Counted from the first letter of the stretch, positions 9,159-18,518 are shown. The stretch is DNA of 64,000 bases from CAZDET01 sp964504335 (GCA_964504335.1 CAZDET010000026.1:1-64000); one strand, 5' to 3'. Numbers and translations are program-made. The notes: a model not told the origin generated them from the letters alone.

Positions 9159-9322
9159 AGGTTTCTTTTTTGGAAATATTTATGTGTAACCTCTTAAGTT
9201 GTCATGACCCTTTTGGAAATTGGGTCACTTAATGCCAACGCCCAATTGATTGTACCGATTTCACTTTTTGGTTATTTTCCCTCTAGCGATCTATACCAAA
9301 TTTACCGACCTACTCAAGGGAC

Positions 9323-10882
9323 ATGGAAATCCACACGACCGAAAATACCCCTGCAAATAAACCCTGGCACATTGCCATTAGCCTGGCTGTGCTAAAACTG
9401 ATTATTCATTTTTCTACCAATACCAATTACGGCTTACACCGGGATGCCTATCTGTATCTCAACCAGGGCGAGCACCTGAGTTGGGGCTATATGGAAGTGC
9501 CTCCCATGATTGCCGTTATCGGCAACGTAAGTCGTTTCATATTTGGAGACACCATTTTTGCCGTCCGCTTTTTTCCGGCTTTGATCGGGGCCGTATCCAT
9601 CATTTTGCTGGTGGTTATGGTTCGGGACATGGGCGGACGCAAATGGGCGCAATGGCTGGCCGGATTTGGCTTTCTGGTTGCGCCGGCTCTATTGCGCAGT
9701 AATACCTTATTTCAACCCGTTAGTTTCAACCAGTTTTTTTGGTTGCTGGCTGCTTTCTTCGTGGTGAAAATTATTCGATACGGCCATCCCCGATATTGGT
9801 ACTTGCTGGGTGCGACGGCCGGCTTTGGGTTCCTCAATAAATACTCGATTACCTTTTTCATGTTGGCAATGCTGATCGGCTTTTTGCTGACTCCCCACCG
9901 AAAAGTATTTCTCAGCAGGTATCCCTGGATCAGTATGGGTATTGCGCTGGTCATTGCCCTGCCCAACTTGATCTGGCAGTACCAACATCAATTTCCGGTA
10001 TACCGGCACATGCAGCACCTGGCCGCCAGCCAATTGACCCACGTGCAACCAGCCGATTTTCTAGCCTCGCAGTTTCTATTTTACTTTGGCGGCACCCTGA
10101 TTTGGATGGCGGGGCTTCTTTATTTGCTCTACGCAACAAAACTACGGCCCTATCGCCCACTGGCCTGGGCTTATCTGGCGGTAATCGTGATGCTCTTACT
10201 GCTGAGCGGCAAGGACTATTACTCTATCGGGGCCTACAGCATGCTGCTAGCGGCAGGCGGAATCGCCTGGGAACAATGGCTGGGGACTAAATCATGGGCA
10301 TTAATGCCCATCGTATTAATCCTGAATTTGCCAATAACCCCTTATGCGATTCCCATTCTTTCCATCGAAAAAATGAAAGATTATGCGGCAATGATGAACG
10401 ATCGATTCGGGCTGGAGGGACCACTGCGCTGGGAAGATGGTTCCATCCGGGAACTCCCACAGGATTATGCGGATATGCAGGGATGGGAGGAAATCCCCGA
10501 AAAAGTAGCGGCCTTTTACCACCGCCTCCCCCCGGAAGCACAACAATCCTGCATGATCATTGCCGGGCACTACGGTCAGGCCGGGGTGATGAATTTTAAC
10601 CGTGCCAAATACAACCTCCCCGAAACCTACAGCTTCAATTCCAGCTTCATCATGTGGCTCCCGGAGCAGCTCGACTTCGACCGACAGATCCAAATTGACG
10701 ACAATCCTCAAACCTCCTCCAGCTATTTTGAATCCGTCGAATTGATCGACAGCATCGCCAATCCCTACGCACGGGACCCGGGATTGATTTACTATAAGAC
10801 CGGGCCAAAAGTGGATGTTGCGCCTACCTGGACAAAATTGGTACAAGACCAAAAGCGAGCGGCTGGATATCCGGACGAGTGA
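9323..10882 (+). CDS. GT39-type membrane glycosyltransferase (ArnT/PMT-like)
   Basis: The 519-residue protein has a short cytoplasmic N-terminus, then about nine to ten membrane helices to residue 345 and a soluble C-terminal domain. The LHRDAYLYLNQGEHLSWGYMEVPPMIAVIG segment in the first periplasmic loop contains the acidic residue and the GY-x-E/D-x-PP pattern of GT39 enzymes, which transfer a sugar from a polyprenyl-phosphate donor to a lipid or protein acceptor outside the membrane. The second loop contains RFFPALIGAVSI. The C-terminal domain (about 345-519) is specific to this branch. No dedicated partner gene is adjacent. The acceptor is unknown. Confidence 0.8.
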   Translation: MEIHTTENTPANKPWHIAISLAVLKLIIHFSTNTNYGLHRDAYLYLNQGEHLSWGYMEVPPMIAVIGNVSRFIFGDTIFAVRFFPALIGAVSIILLVVMVRDMGGRKWAQWLAGFGFLVAPALLRSNTLFQPVSFNQFFWLLAAFFVVKIIRYGHPRYWYLLGATAGFGFLNKYSITFFMLAMLIGFLLTPHRKVFLSRYPWISMGIALVIALPNLIWQYQHQFPVYRHMQHLAASQLTHVQPADFLASQFLFYFGGTLIWMAGLLYLLYATKLRPYRPLAWAYLAVIVMLLLLSGKDYYSIGAYSMLLAAGGIAWEQWLGTKSWALMPIVLILNLPITPYAIPILSIEKMKDYAAMMNDRFGLEGPLRWEDGSIRELPQDYADMQGWEEIPEKVAAFYHRLPPEAQQSCMIIAGHYGQAGVMNFNRAKYNLPETYSFNSSFIMWLPEQLDFDRQIQIDDNPQTSSSYFESVELIDSIANPYARDPGLIYYKTGPKVDVAPTWTKLVQDQKRAAGYPDE

Positions 10883-11133
10883 GCGGACAACCAGATGTTC
10901 TTTAGCCAAAAATGGACCAGGTCCAGAAGTGCTTCTCACCAATTAGATCGTATCCCCACGGAGATGGGCTCAATTAGCAAGGTATCGCTTTGCGAAACAG
11001 GAGTTTGACCCTATCTTTACTTAAAAGGGAGCCAGACAACAAGCAATCAGGGTAAGCAATTATTAATCAACAATAAACAAACTACAAAAACACACATAAC
11101 TCGATTAATATTTCCCCAAAACCTATCTGCATT

Positions 11134-12552
11134 ATGAAAAAAAAGACGATCGTTGGCGTTTTTCTGCTGATATCTATGTCCCTACCAGGGCAGGAGCAGT
11201 TATCCGACCTAAGCCTTCAGGACGCCTATTTATTGAAGGTGGCATCCTACATCAACGACGACCTGACCGCTGAAGACGATTGGCAAGCATATTTTGACCA
11301 ATTGTGGGGCAGTATTAAAGCACCTTCTTACTTGGGGCCGGATGGCATTTTGTTTAACCCGATGGGGCTACTGTCAACGTACGAAAAAACAGAAATGGGG
11401 CTAGACCCATACCGAAGGTACTATGAAAACTTTCCAATTGGCTACCTAATTCAATTTTACCCCGAACAATACGCGGGAAATACCGAGCATCGAACGAATG
11501 AATTTGCAGCCCGAAGGCTCCAATTAGAAGGGAAGAAAAAGTTATTGGAGGATATCAAACAACTACCTTTTGACGAGGCCAATTACTTGTACGCCAATGC
11601 TTCACTGGGTGCTTATGACTTCGAGGCGAAAGCGTTTCCGGTGGATTTAAACATTCAATTTCTAGGACTAACTGATCTAAACTATAATTTTTACATTCCG
11701 CTTTTTTTTGACGAGGATTACAAGGAACAATTGGCCAATTTACACCTGAAACTTCCCGAAACAGCGGCGGAAGATTTAGTTAAAAAGCTAACATCAAACA
11801 CCTCCCCGATTTACGAAATAAACTCGAAAATAGTATTCACCATTCATCCTGAAAAAGCGCAGCAACCTATTGTCAAGCACAACGTTCGGAATATTTCTCA
11901 GAATTATGCTTTTTTCCCCTGGAAATACAGTATTAACCACATTGATCTGGAGTTGCACCGAAGAGACGCTCAGGGGAATTTAGAATTTGTAGAATTATTG
12001 CATCGATACGATGACCTTCAACTTCCGGAAACTGCTTCTGCCAAATCAACTGAAAAGAAAACAAGTGTAAGCCCTGCTCCATACCCATTTCTAAAACTCT
12101 TTGCCGGAGACGCGACTCGCCCCTACATCGATTATACCGGAAATGCAATCAATCAGGCGGGGAGCATTCATGAAGTGAATCGAGTCCAGCTTAGGCTGAA
12201 TTACCTAACCTACCAGGATCATGCCCAGTATGAATTCCGCGAACTTGAGCCGGAGAACATGATAGGATTTCTCTATTTTGAGTTGGGAGACAAATCCAAC
12301 AGGCTAGCCTGGCAGCGGCTTTACACCTACGAGCCGCTGCCCAAGCAAAATGGATATAGAGTAACAATAGGAGTTAACCCCCAAAGCAAAACCATAAAAA
12401 AAGCAGGATATAAGAATGGGTATTTTAATATGATTTTTCAGGAAGACCATTCGGTATCAATCATGCTATACGATGAAAAGAATGTCCCCCAATTTTTTGC
12501 GGTATTAAATCCATTGGACAAAAACGCAGCTCCTCCATTTACAAGGAAATAA
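11134..12552 (+). CDS. Secreted protein of unknown function
   Basis: The 472-residue protein starts with MKKKTIVGVFLLISMSLPGQ, a signal peptide, followed by a soluble chain without further membrane segments. Nothing in it matches a domain I know. The middle has Tyr/Asp-rich stretches such as NLTDLNYNFYIPLFFDEDYKEQL and a Lys/Thr/Ser-rich linker at about 300-312 (SAKSTEKKTS), then a beta-rich second half. No Cys-rich or sorting motif is seen at the C-terminus (ending PPFTRK). The 99-nt gap to the next gene may allow co-transcription. Function not assigned. Confidence 0.7.
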   Translation: MKKKTIVGVFLLISMSLPGQEQLSDLSLQDAYLLKVASYINDDLTAEDDWQAYFDQLWGSIKAPSYLGPDGILFNPMGLLSTYEKTEMGLDPYRRYYENFPIGYLIQFYPEQYAGNTEHRTNEFAARRLQLEGKKKLLEDIKQLPFDEANYLYANASLGAYDFEAKAFPVDLNIQFLGLTDLNYNFYIPLFFDEDYKEQLANLHLKLPETAAEDLVKKLTSNTSPIYEINSKIVFTIHPEKAQQPIVKHNVRNISQNYAFFPWKYSINHIDLELHRRDAQGNLEFVELLHRYDDLQLPETASAKSTEKKTSVSPAPYPFLKLFAGDATRPYIDYTGNAINQAGSIHEVNRVQLRLNYLTYQDHAQYEFRELEPENMIGFLYFELGDKSNRLAWQRLYTYEPLPKQNGYRVTIGVNPQSKTIKKAGYKNGYFNMIFQEDHSVSIMLYDEKNVPQFFAVLNPLDKNAAPPFTRK

Positions 12553-12651
12553 CGACGAAAAGGGCCACTTCAATGACAAACACGCTAGAACAAAACAGTA
12601 TTATCAGCCAGGTTCCCAAATTACCAACCGGATAACTCTAAAGCACTAAAA

Positions 12652-13695
12652 ATGAGCCTGGACTTTCAACCCATCTGGAATGCGTTTGCCGCTCACTATG
12701 ACCGCCGATTCAACAACCAACCCGGTGAACAACGCCCCCTCCGGGAACTAGGCCCCTGGGAGGGTTTCTACTATCACCACGAAGACCTGCGCCCCGGCAA
12801 CGGCCCGCGGATCCTCTATCACGACCGCTATACCGAAAACGTCATTGCCCTGACCCACGGCCTGACCGACAGCCCCTACTACCTACAGGCGGTAGCAAAG
12901 CATTTTTTTGAAGCCGGTTGCAATGTCGTCATGCCGTTGCTGCCGGCGCACGGGCAACTCCGTCGCGAACAGGATATGAAGGACGAGGAGCTCAGCGAAC
13001 ACTGGCAGGATACGCTGGACCACACCGTGGAGACCGCCCAACTATTGGGAGAGCGCGTCTCCCTTGGCGGTTTTTCCACCGGAGGCACCTTGAGCGTCAA
13101 TAAAATACTGCGGGACGGCGACCAGATAACCGGTGGGGTATTCCTGTTTTCCGCCGCGCTTTCCATTGGGAGTTTAGTGGACCTGGTGGGGGATTCCGAG
13201 ATCCTCGAACGATTGGTTGAACGATTTTTCGAAAATGGGGACATTACCGAAGAAAGCCCTGACCCCTACAAGTATCCCTACCTGCCCAAAGTCACGGCTT
13301 CCGAACTAGTGGAAATCATCAAGGATAACAAGCGGCGGCTGGGCCAGGCCCATACGTGCGGAGAGCAGGAAGACCACCGCCTGCGGCATCCTGTGTTTGC
13401 CGCCCATTCCCTACACGATGCGACCGCCGCCTTCGAAGGGGTCACCGATTTCTTGCGGGATCATGTGGCCACGGCTCGGCTTTTCCCGCTCTCCGATTGT
13501 GTGCAACATTCTTCCGTTCCGCTGCAAGAAAAAGTGCCCCTCGACCTCCGCGTACTTGACCGCTACGAAAAAGATCCAAAAAAGCTGGAGCAACGGAAGC
13601 AGGAGTGGGTACTGCACACGGCCGCCAACCCGCATTTTGAGGAAATGATGGCGGTGGCGATGCGGTTCTTTCGGGAGAATGTGAGTGGTAGTTAG
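12652..13695 (+). CDS. Cytoplasmic alpha/beta hydrolase (serine aminopeptidase/lipase-like)
   Basis: The 347-residue protein lacks a signal peptide. It has the strand-turn ALTHGLTDSP at about 66-74, where HG forms the oxyanion region, and the nucleophile elbow GGFSTGG with Ser142. The catalytic Asp is probably in HSLHDATA at about 252 and the His in SDCVQHSS at about 285. The fold matches the serine-aminopeptidase/monoglyceride-lipase branch (Hydrolase_4). The long insertion between about 150 and 240 forms the lid. The substrate cannot be inferred, and no neighbour gives a pathway. Confidence 0.78.
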   Translation: MSLDFQPIWNAFAAHYDRRFNNQPGEQRPLRELGPWEGFYYHHEDLRPGNGPRILYHDRYTENVIALTHGLTDSPYYLQAVAKHFFEAGCNVVMPLLPAHGQLRREQDMKDEELSEHWQDTLDHTVETAQLLGERVSLGGFSTGGTLSVNKILRDGDQITGGVFLFSAALSIGSLVDLVGDSEILERLVERFFENGDITEESPDPYKYPYLPKVTASELVEIIKDNKRRLGQAHTCGEQEDHRLRHPVFAAHSLHDATAAFEGVTDFLRDHVATARLFPLSDCVQHSSVPLQEKVPLDLRVLDRYEKDPKKLEQRKQEWVLHTAANPHFEEMMAVAMRFFRENVSGS

Positions 13696-13894
13696 GGTTT
13701 GCGGTGGAAGCGACCGCCAATCCGCATACACAAACAGTTCCCGCATACGCTATCACTTTGATTGTTTGGGGCTACGCTTGGTGGGCGTTAGTTCGATGTC
13801 TTGCCATTTTCGCCCTAATGGATCATCGCCCGCTACCTGAAGTCGTTTGTCATGCCGAGAACACCTGGTACGCGCACGAGCTTAAGGTTCTCCC

Positions 13895-13938
13895 CCCGAT
13901 TGCCGGTCAATCAAAATGTATAAAAAACGGCAATCGGG
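13895..13938. terminator. 11-bp inverted repeat, possible terminator
   Basis: CCCGATTGCCG at 13895-13905 and CGGCAATCGGG at 13928-13938 are perfect reverse complements around a 22-nt A/T-rich loop. The right arm covers the stop region of the sppA remnant on the minus strand. Confidence 0.45.
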
Positions 13939-14248
13939 ATTGCAGCCCCTTATCCGTCTGCATCTCGTGCAATAATTTGTAATGCGGATACAAATCTCCC
14001 AACTGTTTCTCCAGGAATGCTTGTTGCTGGTAAAGGCTTTTGCTTTTAGGATATTCATCGACCTGATAGCTCTCGATCCCGGCCAGTTTTGCCGCCGACT
14101 GGATCGTTCCTTCCAGGGTGTTGAGTCCGTCTACCAGGCCAATTTCGATGGCCCTTTGGCTGGTCCATACCCTGCCCTGGCCAATTTCGTGGATTTCGGC
14201 CACTGTCTTTCCTCTTCCATCGGATAGAGTAGTCAGTGCCTTTGAATT
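13907..14248 (-). pseudogene. sppA: sppA remnant (C-terminal part of signal peptide peptidase)
   Basis: About 114 codons remain. The motif DGRGKTVAEIHEIGQGRVW at about 14221-14164, then a QRAIEIGLVDGLNTLE stretch, is the conserved C-terminal signature of the SppA-type serine peptidase, including the Lys/Arg-rich surface before IGLVD. The full enzyme is about 590 residues with a Ser/Lys dyad; the N-terminal repeat, the membrane anchor and the catalytic Ser are absent. Upstream of about 14248 no SppA sequence can be found in any frame. This is a truncated, presumably non-functional copy. Confidence 0.75.
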
Positions 14249-14429
14249 TACGCTTTTTTGCCCTGATGGGAAAGTAAGTCCGGCTTAAGTTTTTAGTTAT
14301 TCCCCCAATTTATGCTACTGTTTTCGGCTTCCGGGATAGGTTCGTTATCGACTCCCGGATAGTATACCGGTCGTGCTCGAAGGAAAAGTCGTTCAATTTT
14401 AGCTCTTTTCAAATGACAACTATGGGCGC

Positions 14430-15158
14430 TTAAGAACTAGGACCAAATCGCTCGGTCCTGATGTAAGAGGAAGCCATTCCTTCTTCTTTGAGGGTGTTGG
14501 CCACAAATTCAACAAAAGCGGTAGGACCACATACATAAGCTAAGTAATCACCTAGTTGCTCCCGTTCCAACAATTCCATGATCATTTTATGATCTACTCT
14601 TCTAGCGTATCCTGTCCATCCTTCAGGCTGTGATCTGGTGAATGTGTAATGGAGATCAAACCAAGGCTCTTTTGCCAGACGATCAAGTTCTTGTTTATAG
14701 ATTGTCAATTCAGGTGACTGATTACTGTAAAGTAATCTGACCTTTTGGTGGCCCAACTGGCTTCTTACTATAGACATTAAGGGTACAATCCCAGAACCTC
14801 CGCCGATCAGCAACAGTTTTTTCTTAAATTTCGGTTTCCAAATAAAATATCCACCTATGGGGCCACGAACTTCCAAACGGTCTCCTACTTCTAGCACATC
14901 ATGGACAAACTCAGAGACTTCTCCATCTGGCACCCTATCAATCGTTAGCTCTATTTGATGCTCCACATCCAGGCCTGAAGCTACTGAATAAGACCTCATG
15001 GCCGTGTATCCATCCGCTGCCGTTAACCGCAGGTTATAATGTTGCCCAGCAAAGTGGGGCGTCCAATCGGGCAGCTTGAGGAGGATACTTTTGGTTTTGG
15101 GCGTTTCTTCTTTAACGGCTATTACGGTGGCAATTTGCCAATTAATTGGTTGCTTCAT
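14430..15158 (-). CDS. FAD/NAD(P)-dependent oxidoreductase (FNR family)
   Basis: I place the start at the ATG at 15158 (MKQPINWQ), 4 nt after the stop of the molybdoenzyme and preceded by an AAGGAG ribosome site; the upstream ATG at 15251 would overlap that gene by about 90 nt. The 242-residue protein has the FAD-binding motif RSYSVAS at about 60, the phosphate-loop motif GPIGGYF, the NAD(P)-binding GGGSGIVPLMS at about 115-125, and the C-terminal YVCGPTAFVE. These are the features of ferredoxin-NADP reductase-like modules such as those found with oxygenases and flavohemoglobins. The next gene upstream is the sulfite-oxidase-like enzyme, so it probably carries electrons to or from the molybdenum centre. 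Which direction is not clear. Confidence 0.85.
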   Translation of the reverse strand: MKQPINWQIATVIAVKEETPKTKSILLKLPDWTPHFAGQHYNLRLTAADGYTAMRSYSVASGLDVEHQIELTIDRVPDGEVSEFVHDVLEVGDRLEVRGPIGGYFIWKPKFKKKLLLIGGGSGIVPLMSIVRSQLGHQKVRLLYSNQSPELTIYKQELDRLAKEPWFDLHYTFTRSQPEGWTGYARRVDHKMIMELLEREQLGDYLAYVCGPTAFVEFVANTLKEEGMASSYIRTERFGPSS

Positions 15159-15162
15159 TTGT

Positions 15163-15771
15163 TTAATCTCCTTGATAGCGTTGCTCCAACCATGGATCTC
15201 CATAGTCGTGGTATCCGATTTCCTCCCAGAAACCCTGTTTGTCTTCCGCACGCAGTTCGATATTATTTATCCATTTGGCGCTCTTCCAAAAATAGAGGTG
15301 TGGCACCACAAGGCGAGCAGGGCCACCATGCTCAGCCGATAGCGGATACCCATCATAATTGAAGGCAATGAAGGCTTTGTCCTCCAATAAGTCTGCTAGT
15401 GGAAGGTTCGTCGTATAACCTCCATAACTGGACACGAGCGCAAAATTTGCGGCAGGGTCCATGTCCACTTGTGCCAGTAACTTACTCACACTCATGCCTT
15501 CCCATTTGGTATCTAGCTTACTCCAGGTGGTCACGCAATGGATATCACAGGTGAATGATTGAAGCCCTAGCTGTTTCATATCTTCATAGCTCCAGCTAGT
15601 TGTTTGCCTGACCAGTCCTGATATACTAAAACGCCAATCTGCCAATGGGATGTGTTGGGTAGGACCAGCTGTTAATACCGGAAAGTCATTGGTGAGGTGC
15701 TGCCCGGGAGGTGTGCGCTTTTGCTTATCCTCGGCTTGTCTTTTACCCTTAAAACCTCGTGTTACGAACAT
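15163..15771 (-). CDS. Cytoplasmic sulfite-oxidase-like molybdopterin enzyme
   Basis: The 202-residue protein is a compact SUOX/YedY-type molybdopterin domain. The Mo ligand is most likely Cys79 in the FTCDIHCVTTWSK motif, followed by the conserved W-x-G pattern, and later SAEHGGPARLVVPHLYFWKSAKWI matches the motif GPxRLVVP..Y.WKS-KW of the family. The N-terminus (MFVTRGFKGKRQ...) has no Tat or Sec signal, so unlike YedY/MsrP the enzyme stays in the cytoplasm. Its gene starts directly at the stop of 15772-16410 and ends 4 nt before an FNR-type reductase, so the pair forms a cytoplasmic redox module. The natural substrate (sulfite, nitrate, a sulfoxide) is open. Confidence 0.85.
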   Translation of the reverse strand: MFVTRGFKGKRQAEDKQKRTPPGQHLTNDFPVLTAGPTQHIPLADWRFSISGLVRQTTSWSYEDMKQLGLQSFTCDIHCVTTWSKLDTKWEGMSVSKLLAQVDMDPAANFALVSSYGGYTTNLPLADLLEDKAFIAFNYDGYPLSAEHGGPARLVVPHLYFWKSAKWINNIELRAEDKQGFWEEIGYHDYGDPWLEQRYQGD

Positions 15772-16410
15772 TTATGGGTTGATTTTTTGCTGTGAATCAG
15801 TGGTATATTCGTTGACGCTAAGACGTTCGTCCTTGATGATACTACTTACCAACCATACGTACCTATTTTCCAGCTTATCATACCCGAGCATGGAAAAGGA
15901 CTCCCCATACGGACAAGAAGGGAAATCAGGGAAGTGCTTTCTCAATTCATAGCGTTCGGGGTCCTCATTAAATTTGCTCTTATAAACTTTTGGTACCCCG
16001 TACTTTATTTCTTGATCCGAATCGTCATACAAGTGCAGGCTCTTATCGGCCTCCTTCAATTTATCGATGAGCGGATGGTCGGGCAGCCCTCTGAACTCAT
16101 CGAATTCATCGATCAAGATACCTTTGAAATCATTTTTTGAAGAAGAGATGGCATACAATTCTGACGTATCCTCCTCTGAAGTACTCCCTTCAAATCTATA
16201 CGCTTTGTCCACCGTAAAATCATTCGCTCCTAAGACCACATCCCTTGAAATGGCATACAAGTGCAGATCGGCTCTATGGAGCCTTATCTCTTCTGTATAT
16301 CCGGAGGCTTGTAATTCATTTACAATTTCCAGTAAGGTTTTCTTGTTCATGTTGATCTGTTTTCGTAAATCCAAGAGTGCCTGATGCAAATTATGCCAAT
16401 TTTGGTGCAT
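15772..16410 (-). CDS. Conserved unknown protein (mis-named PRPP-synthetase-like family) with extra C-terminal domain
   Basis: The start at 16410 is chosen because AAGGAA stands 9 nt upstream; the longer frame to 16515 has no support. Residues 20-130 (TLLEIVNELQASGYTEEI, then DFTVDKAYRFEGSTSEEDTS and the ISSSKNDFKGILIDEFDEF part) resemble a short Bacteroidota family often labelled phosphoribosylpyrophosphate synthetase, but none of the PRPP-binding or ATP motifs of that enzyme are present. Family members are usually about 100 residues; here a further 80 residues (VPKVYKSKFNEDPERYELRKHF, then a CPYGESFSMLGY motif) follow. The stop abuts the molybdoenzyme start with no gap, implying translational coupling. 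Function unknown. Confidence 0.62.
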   Translation of the reverse strand: MHQNWHNLHQALLDLRKQINMNKKTLLEIVNELQASGYTEEIRLHRADLHLYAISRDVVLGANDFTVDKAYRFEGSTSEEDTSELYAISSSKNDFKGILIDEFDEFRGLPDHPLIDKLKEADKSLHLYDDSDQEIKYGVPKVYKSKFNEDPERYELRKHFPDFPSCPYGESFSMLGYDKLENRYVWLVSSIIKDERLSVNEYTTDSQQKINP

Positions 16411-16602
16411 AATATTTTCCTTCTTTGACAATTTTTTTTTGCCGTGACGATGAATATTACAATCCCTTTTTGTTAAAAATCCCGTTTCAAAAGCATGACT
16501 AATCCTCACTTGCAATATAAAAAATGGATTAAATTTACTGTCTCGGTATTATCTCCGGAATGTACACTTTAATCAATTTCGTGGAACTCATTCCAATTTG
16601 AT

Positions 16603-17406
16603 CTAATCCAATAGAAATTCGATATAGGGCACTTCCATCACTGTTTTGTGACCGTTGCGGTGTCCCCAAAGCCCATCTTCTCCGTATGCAGTGCCATGAT
16701 CACTACAAATGAAACAACAAACTGGTTTTTTGAGTAGAAGGGCTTTCATTAAGACCGGCAATTGCTGATCCACATATTGCAAAGCGGCCTTGTGAGATTC
16801 AAGGGAATCCTGCTTTGTGTTGAGATAGTGGCAATTAGGTTGATGAATGGCAGAGACATTAATGTATAGGAAAAATGGCGATATGACCGATTGCATCCAT
16901 TTTGCGGCTAGACTAAACTGAGCTTGGGTAGAATGTGGATGGGTGACGCTTAATTCTGACGACCAAAAGCTATCGTGAAAAAGATTTGGCAATACCTGGC
17001 TAACCGCAGTTTGTTTATTAAAGAAGCCAACACCTCCAATACATGCCGTAGAATAGCCTATTTTGCTTAAGGCGGTAACAATGTCCGCTTGCTGGAAAAG
17101 AAAGGTTTGCTCGGTGGTTGATTCGCTTCCTTTAAATGTCGCAGCAAAATGACGGGGAGTAATCCGTTGGTCAGTCCTAGTTGGTAAAAATCCGGCGAAA
17201 AATGCCTGATGTGCCGGATAGGTAAAGCTAGCTGGGGTGTAGCGCTTTTCCCAGCCCGTACTTGGCAAGTACGTTGAGAAATTTGGTAGCTTACCCGCCA
17301 GAAACAAGTCTTGGGCGGCATCGTATCGCAAGGCATCAAGTACCAGAAAAAAGACATTTGCCGATTGGGCGATTTGCTCCTTCATATTAAACCCCCACTT
17401 AATCAT
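16603..17406 (-). CDS. STM4013-type sulfatase-fold hydrolase
   Basis: The 267-residue protein is an alkaline-phosphatase-superfamily enzyme. Landmarks are Asp24 in FLVLDALRYD (metal ligand), Thr62 in ASFTYPAHQ (candidate nucleophile position), the metal-binding Asp236-His237 in CSDHGTAYGE and His249/His253 in WGHRNGH. It ends in VMEVPYIEFLLD. The sequence and its neighbours match the STM4013/SEN3800 family named after Salmonella Typhimurium. No signal peptide is present, so it acts in the cytoplasm, unlike typical sulfatases. The gene overlaps the ATP-grasp gene by 4 nt (ATGA). Substrate unknown; probably the product of the cluster or a phospho-intermediate. Confidence 0.87.
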   Translation of the reverse strand: MIKWGFNMKEQIAQSANVFFLVLDALRYDAAQDLFLAGKLPNFSTYLPSTGWEKRYTPASFTYPAHQAFFAGFLPTRTDQRITPRHFAATFKGSESTTEQTFLFQQADIVTALSKIGYSTACIGGVGFFNKQTAVSQVLPNLFHDSFWSSELSVTHPHSTQAQFSLAAKWMQSVISPFFLYINVSAIHQPNCHYLNTKQDSLESHKAALQYVDQQLPVLMKALLLKKPVCCFICSDHGTAYGEDGLWGHRNGHKTVMEVPYIEFLLD

Positions 17407-18518
17407 GCCTGGTTGGTTTTGGGTTCATTTTCAAGCGTTAACTTCTGATGCCAGTACTGCAATTCAAGTTCAAAAGTGTTTTTACCCTCCACAAAAATCT
17501 CTTGTAGAAAATCGCCAAATGGATTGACCTCCAGCACATATGGGTTATCTTCTGCATCAATGGCAATGTCGATGCCAGCATAAAACAGATTAGGAAACCG
17601 ACGAGCGGTTTTCTGTGCAACTGTTTTAACTTTATTAATGGCTGGCCTGCCCCACTCTTCTTCAAGCCTTACCAGTGATCCTTTTTCATTACCGAGGTGC
17701 AGGTTAGTGATTGGATGATGACTGTGTCTTGGCTGCACAAAAACGGGCTCTTGGTGGATGGTTAACACTCTAAAGTCCGTACTTTTTGCTCGAAATCGCT
17801 TTTTCAAAATCCATTCTTCAACATGTAGTCGGTTGGGAACCATCTGTTCAATGATGGCTTGAATGGTCGCTGGATCGTTGTACTTCTGCAATCGTAGGTA
17901 ATTAAACAATTTCATCTCCCCTCCCTTTTGTTTAGCTCGAATTGTCGTTTCCAACAGCATGCGTTTTCCGCTCTTTCTAAACATCATAATGCCTGAAGCG
18001 CTTGAGCCGTGTGCCGGTTTTAAAAAGACCTGAGGCACTTGGTTGGTTTCCAGCAATTCCAACAGTTGTTTAAAACTTCTTAACTTATCAGTGTAGATGT
18101 TTGGAATTGGAATTCCATTTTCAGCTAATAGCTGTTGGCACTTGATTTTGTTGAATGTCAGTTTGATTGGATTGGGATGATTCATGACATAGGCCAGAGG
18201 GTGTTCATTTAAGAATCTTTGAATCTTATCCAGCATTCGACACCAGCCTTTATACCAATATTGGTGGAGGTAAATTCTTCCTTTTTCAAATTCAAGCTGC
18301 TCAGCCTGGGGGTATCCGCCAAGGCTGAGCAATAATTTATAGGTTTCGAAATCTTCACTTGGAGACGTAATTCTAATGGTAGTCGGCTCATTTACAACAG
18401 GAAAATTCCCTTTTGCCACTTGCTGGTAGGTTACCAATTGAACGGTGGCATCTCCTAAAGCAATTCGCCAATGATTTACCCTGCGCGAATTGTCATTACC
18501 AAAAATGAGATGACGCAT
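17403..18518 (-). CDS. STM4014-type ATP-grasp protein
   Basis: The 371-residue protein has an ATP-grasp fold: the ATP-binding lysine in QVFLKPAHGSSASG at about 163-175, a central domain with the MVPNRLHVEEWIL strand, and the Mg2+-binding acidic pair with Asn in YVLEVNPFGD near residue 335. ATP-grasp enzymes form amide or thioester bonds through an acyl-phosphate. The N-terminal domain (1-100) is specific to this family. It shares one base with the stop of the LRR-like gene (TAATG at 18520-18516) and overlaps the hydrolase by 4 nt, so the three are translationally coupled. The neighbouring LRR-like protein could be its acceptor, which is inference. Confidence 0.85.
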   Translation of the reverse strand: MRHLIFGNDNSRRVNHWRIALGDATVQLVTYQQVAKGNFPVVNEPTTIRITSPSEDFETYKLLLSLGGYPQAEQLEFEKGRIYLHQYWYKGWCRMLDKIQRFLNEHPLAYVMNHPNPIKLTFNKIKCQQLLAENGIPIPNIYTDKLRSFKQLLELLETNQVPQVFLKPAHGSSASGIMMFRKSGKRMLLETTIRAKQKGGEMKLFNYLRLQKYNDPATIQAIIEQMVPNRLHVEEWILKKRFRAKSTDFRVLTIHQEPVFVQPRHSHHPITNLHLGNEKGSLVRLEEEWGRPAINKVKTVAQKTARRFPNLFYAGIDIAIDAEDNPYVLEVNPFGDFLQEIFVEGKNTFELELQYWHQKLTLENEPKTNQA

